Part shown: one piece after another, positions 62,681 through 64,000 of the stretch
Position numbering within the stretch: position 1 is the stretch's first letter
Layout: each line of letters opens with the position of its first letter
From: Dicyema japonicum
Lineage: Eukaryota; Dicyemida; Rhombozoa; Dicyemidae
Assembly: GCA_011109175.1 (NCBI GenBank)
Contig: RDEW01000005.1
Location: 448,043-512,042 of the forward strand
Length of the DNA stretch: 64,000 nucleotides
Reading direction: 5' to 3'
Made by a program: the position numbers and the translations under genes
The notes under the pieces: generated by a model
The model's input: the letters and a program-made list of their open reading frames with translations, nothing else
Database searches by the model: none
What the model was told of the DNA's origin: nothing

Positions 62681-63769
62681 TATAACCGTTTACTCTCTTT
62701 TCTTCCCTTAATAAAAGTATATTTTAATAATTGGAGACCGTACTAGTCGTTTATCTCTTCCATATACACATTGAGTCTCATATAGTCGATTTCTATACAT
62801 CAGACAGTAACGCGTCGTCACCGTATATCAGAGATATCGTAAAATTAATATCTGTGGGACTCCTCTCCTCAGTAATATCACATTTGAAAAGTAGCGTCCC
62901 ATCTAAGGAGTTTTTTTCTTCTAGGTACACTTTCACCCAATTCACTAGTCCCTTGGGCTTTCCGTCCGAGATAACTGACCGATTATGGCTCTTCATTAAA
63001 TGCTCTTTAAATGTCGATATGCATTCAAAAAACATTTGGATTCTCTGGCTTTGCTCGGAGTTGAAATGAAAAGAAACCCAGATTGATCCTCTTTTAAATA
63101 GTCTTGTTTTTCCATCAGATTTGAAACAATTTCTTTTATTATTGTCGGCTAATAGTAGCTTTATTTGGTTTTCCTGTCTTTGCTACCATCCGTATTTCCT
63201 TCCAATCGTGAACATGACCAATCTTATTACTTGCATAGAACATATTCTTGAGGACTTTGAATAGAATTTCTGGTCTTTTTGAACATCCTGGAGGTTCATA
63301 GAATTTGAGGAAGGTAATAAACTGAACGGAATTCTTCGACCAGACAGATAGGATGTGGAAGTTAGGTCAACATAGTCTTATAAGCTTAGAGACCTTCATA
63401 TTACACAGAAGTACATTCAGAACTACAATAAATAAAAATATAAAATTATTGTGGTTATGGAACCTCTAAAATTGAATGAAGGAAAGAAAATTATTTTTTT
63501 CGTGCTATCTTGACAATGGATTCATTCAAGGCGGTTAGGTCATGACGCTAACGCAGTAAAGAAAATTTAGTAAGAATCTTCAACCAAAACGCCAGTGGGG
63601 GAAATCGATCCAACGACATAGTATCAAAACGTGTTCACAAAAATAAAAACAAATCAGGATTTGAGAGTGTTTTCTGAATAATTGAAATGCAAATGTGATC
63701 TATGATACGATAACCATTATTTACGAGGAAAAAACTTAAATGGGGTATTTTTGTAAAATATTCTTGCAT
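62681..63769. other. Unassigned 1.1-kb stretch
   Basis: Minus-strand frames at 62793-63340 give plausible protein text (K-P-K-G-L-V-N-W-V-K-V-Y; I-G-H-V-H-D-W-K-E-I-R-M-V-A-K-T-G-K) that may be a decayed element or scattered exons, but nothing could be joined or identified. Confidence 0.25.
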
Positions 63770-64000
63770 CAAAATTATTGTCGTAAGATGACGTCCCAGA
63801 CAAGAAGTTTCCCTCCTTCAAAGGGGAAGATGGTCATCTCATCCGGTCGTTTCCCGTCACGCCTGGTTCGAGAATAAAAGGGTGTCAAAAGCTTGTTCAA
63901 GACCATGTGTCTGGGATATCTGCCCGCAACCTTCCTGCAAAAAAAGGGATGTAGGCCAAAACAGTCAATCTGGTCTCCACATCGGCGTGGATGCAGGGTA
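63770..64000 (-). mobile_element. RPDG/VWD-domain cassette, copy 3, running off the window
   Basis: The minus strand reads R-R-C-G-D-Q-I-D-C-F-G-L-H-P-F-F-C-R-K, R-Y-P-R-H-M-V-L-N-K-L-L, then (with about 17 residues missing relative to the other copies) R-R-D-G-K-R-P-D-E-M-T-I-F-P-F-E-G-G-K-L-L-V-W-D-V and a stop. It is oriented opposite to copy 2. Confidence 0.6.

Noticed and set aside
62793-63340. Minus-strand protein-like text as a host gene or RT
   Set aside because: Segments look protein-like but could not be joined or matched to any family, so no call is made.
1-64000. CRISPR array, bacterial operons or integrated virus
   Set aside because: No regularly spaced direct repeats with unique spacers, no ribosome-binding-site-led gene strings, and no viral structural genes were seen; the single integrase remnant lacks the rest of an element.

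Overview
The window looks like a metazoan genome with extremely short spliceosomal introns, most probably a dicyemid (Dicyemida, 'mesozoan') or something with the same genome style. The genes are animal genes: OPA1, TFAP2/AP-2, Mondo/MLXIP, an NMDA-type glutamate receptor, ABHD17, TRAPPC4, FAM136A, C9orf78/TLS1, a UBF-like protein and C-type lectin domains. Their reading frames join into family-like proteins only if introns of about 21-50 nt, mostly 22-27 nt, are removed. Dicyemids are the animals known for introns of this size. The dicyemid assignment is an inference; the intron sizes are read directly from the sequence.

Layout: 0.2-1.2 kb, remnant of a mobile-element domain; 2.5-2.9 kb, FAM136A; 3.2-4.3 kb, LINE remnant; 5.6-6.1 kb, hAT remnant; 6.3-7.4 kb, AP-2 factor; 9.2-15.1 kb, a pile of retroelements (tRNA-derived SINE, RTE-type LINE, two LINEs of one family, one with a 2A-like peptide); 15.3-16.0 kb, UBF-like gene; 16-18 kb, LINE debris; 18.3-21.3 kb, OPA1; 21.4-22.4 kb, two-domain C-type lectin; 23.4-24.0 kb, RING protein; 25.4-28.2 kb, NMDA-type receptor; 28.9-31.4 kb, LINE; 31.7 kb, tRNA-Val; 32.4-34.8 kb, LINE; 35.0-35.6 kb, TRAPPC4; 37.1-38.9 kb, Mondo; 39-43 kb, repeat debris; 43.3-44.0 kb, TLS1/C9orf78; 45.6-46.4 kb, ABHD17; 46.5-49.6 kb, a near-intact LINE nested in an older LINE fragment; 50.6-54.7 kb, three unidentified genes; 56-61 kb, LINE debris including a probable chimeric insertion; 61.9-64.0 kb, SINE and two more copies of the domain seen at the left edge.

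Three kinds of APE-endonuclease/reverse-transcriptase LINE are present. Family 1 is Jockey/CR1-like by eye: it has EN and YADD RT domains, its coding end reads G-I-T-stop in several copies, and it has either a TAA-repeat tail or a tail containing a GTGGTCTTTGG block. Family 2 is an RTE/BovB-like element. Family 3 (46.5-49.4 and 32.4-34.8 kb) has a long EN-RT ORF and ends in TAA repeats. A tRNA-derived SINE and at least two unclassified dispersed repeats are also present. Together these occupy roughly as much of the window as the host genes.

The host genes are mostly unrelated housekeeping or regulatory loci and do not form a pathway. I see no CRISPR array, bacterial operon or viral genome. 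Exon structures were worked out by hand. Start exons of the AP-2 and lectin genes, intron 1 of FAM136A and some joins in the unidentified genes remain uncertain.
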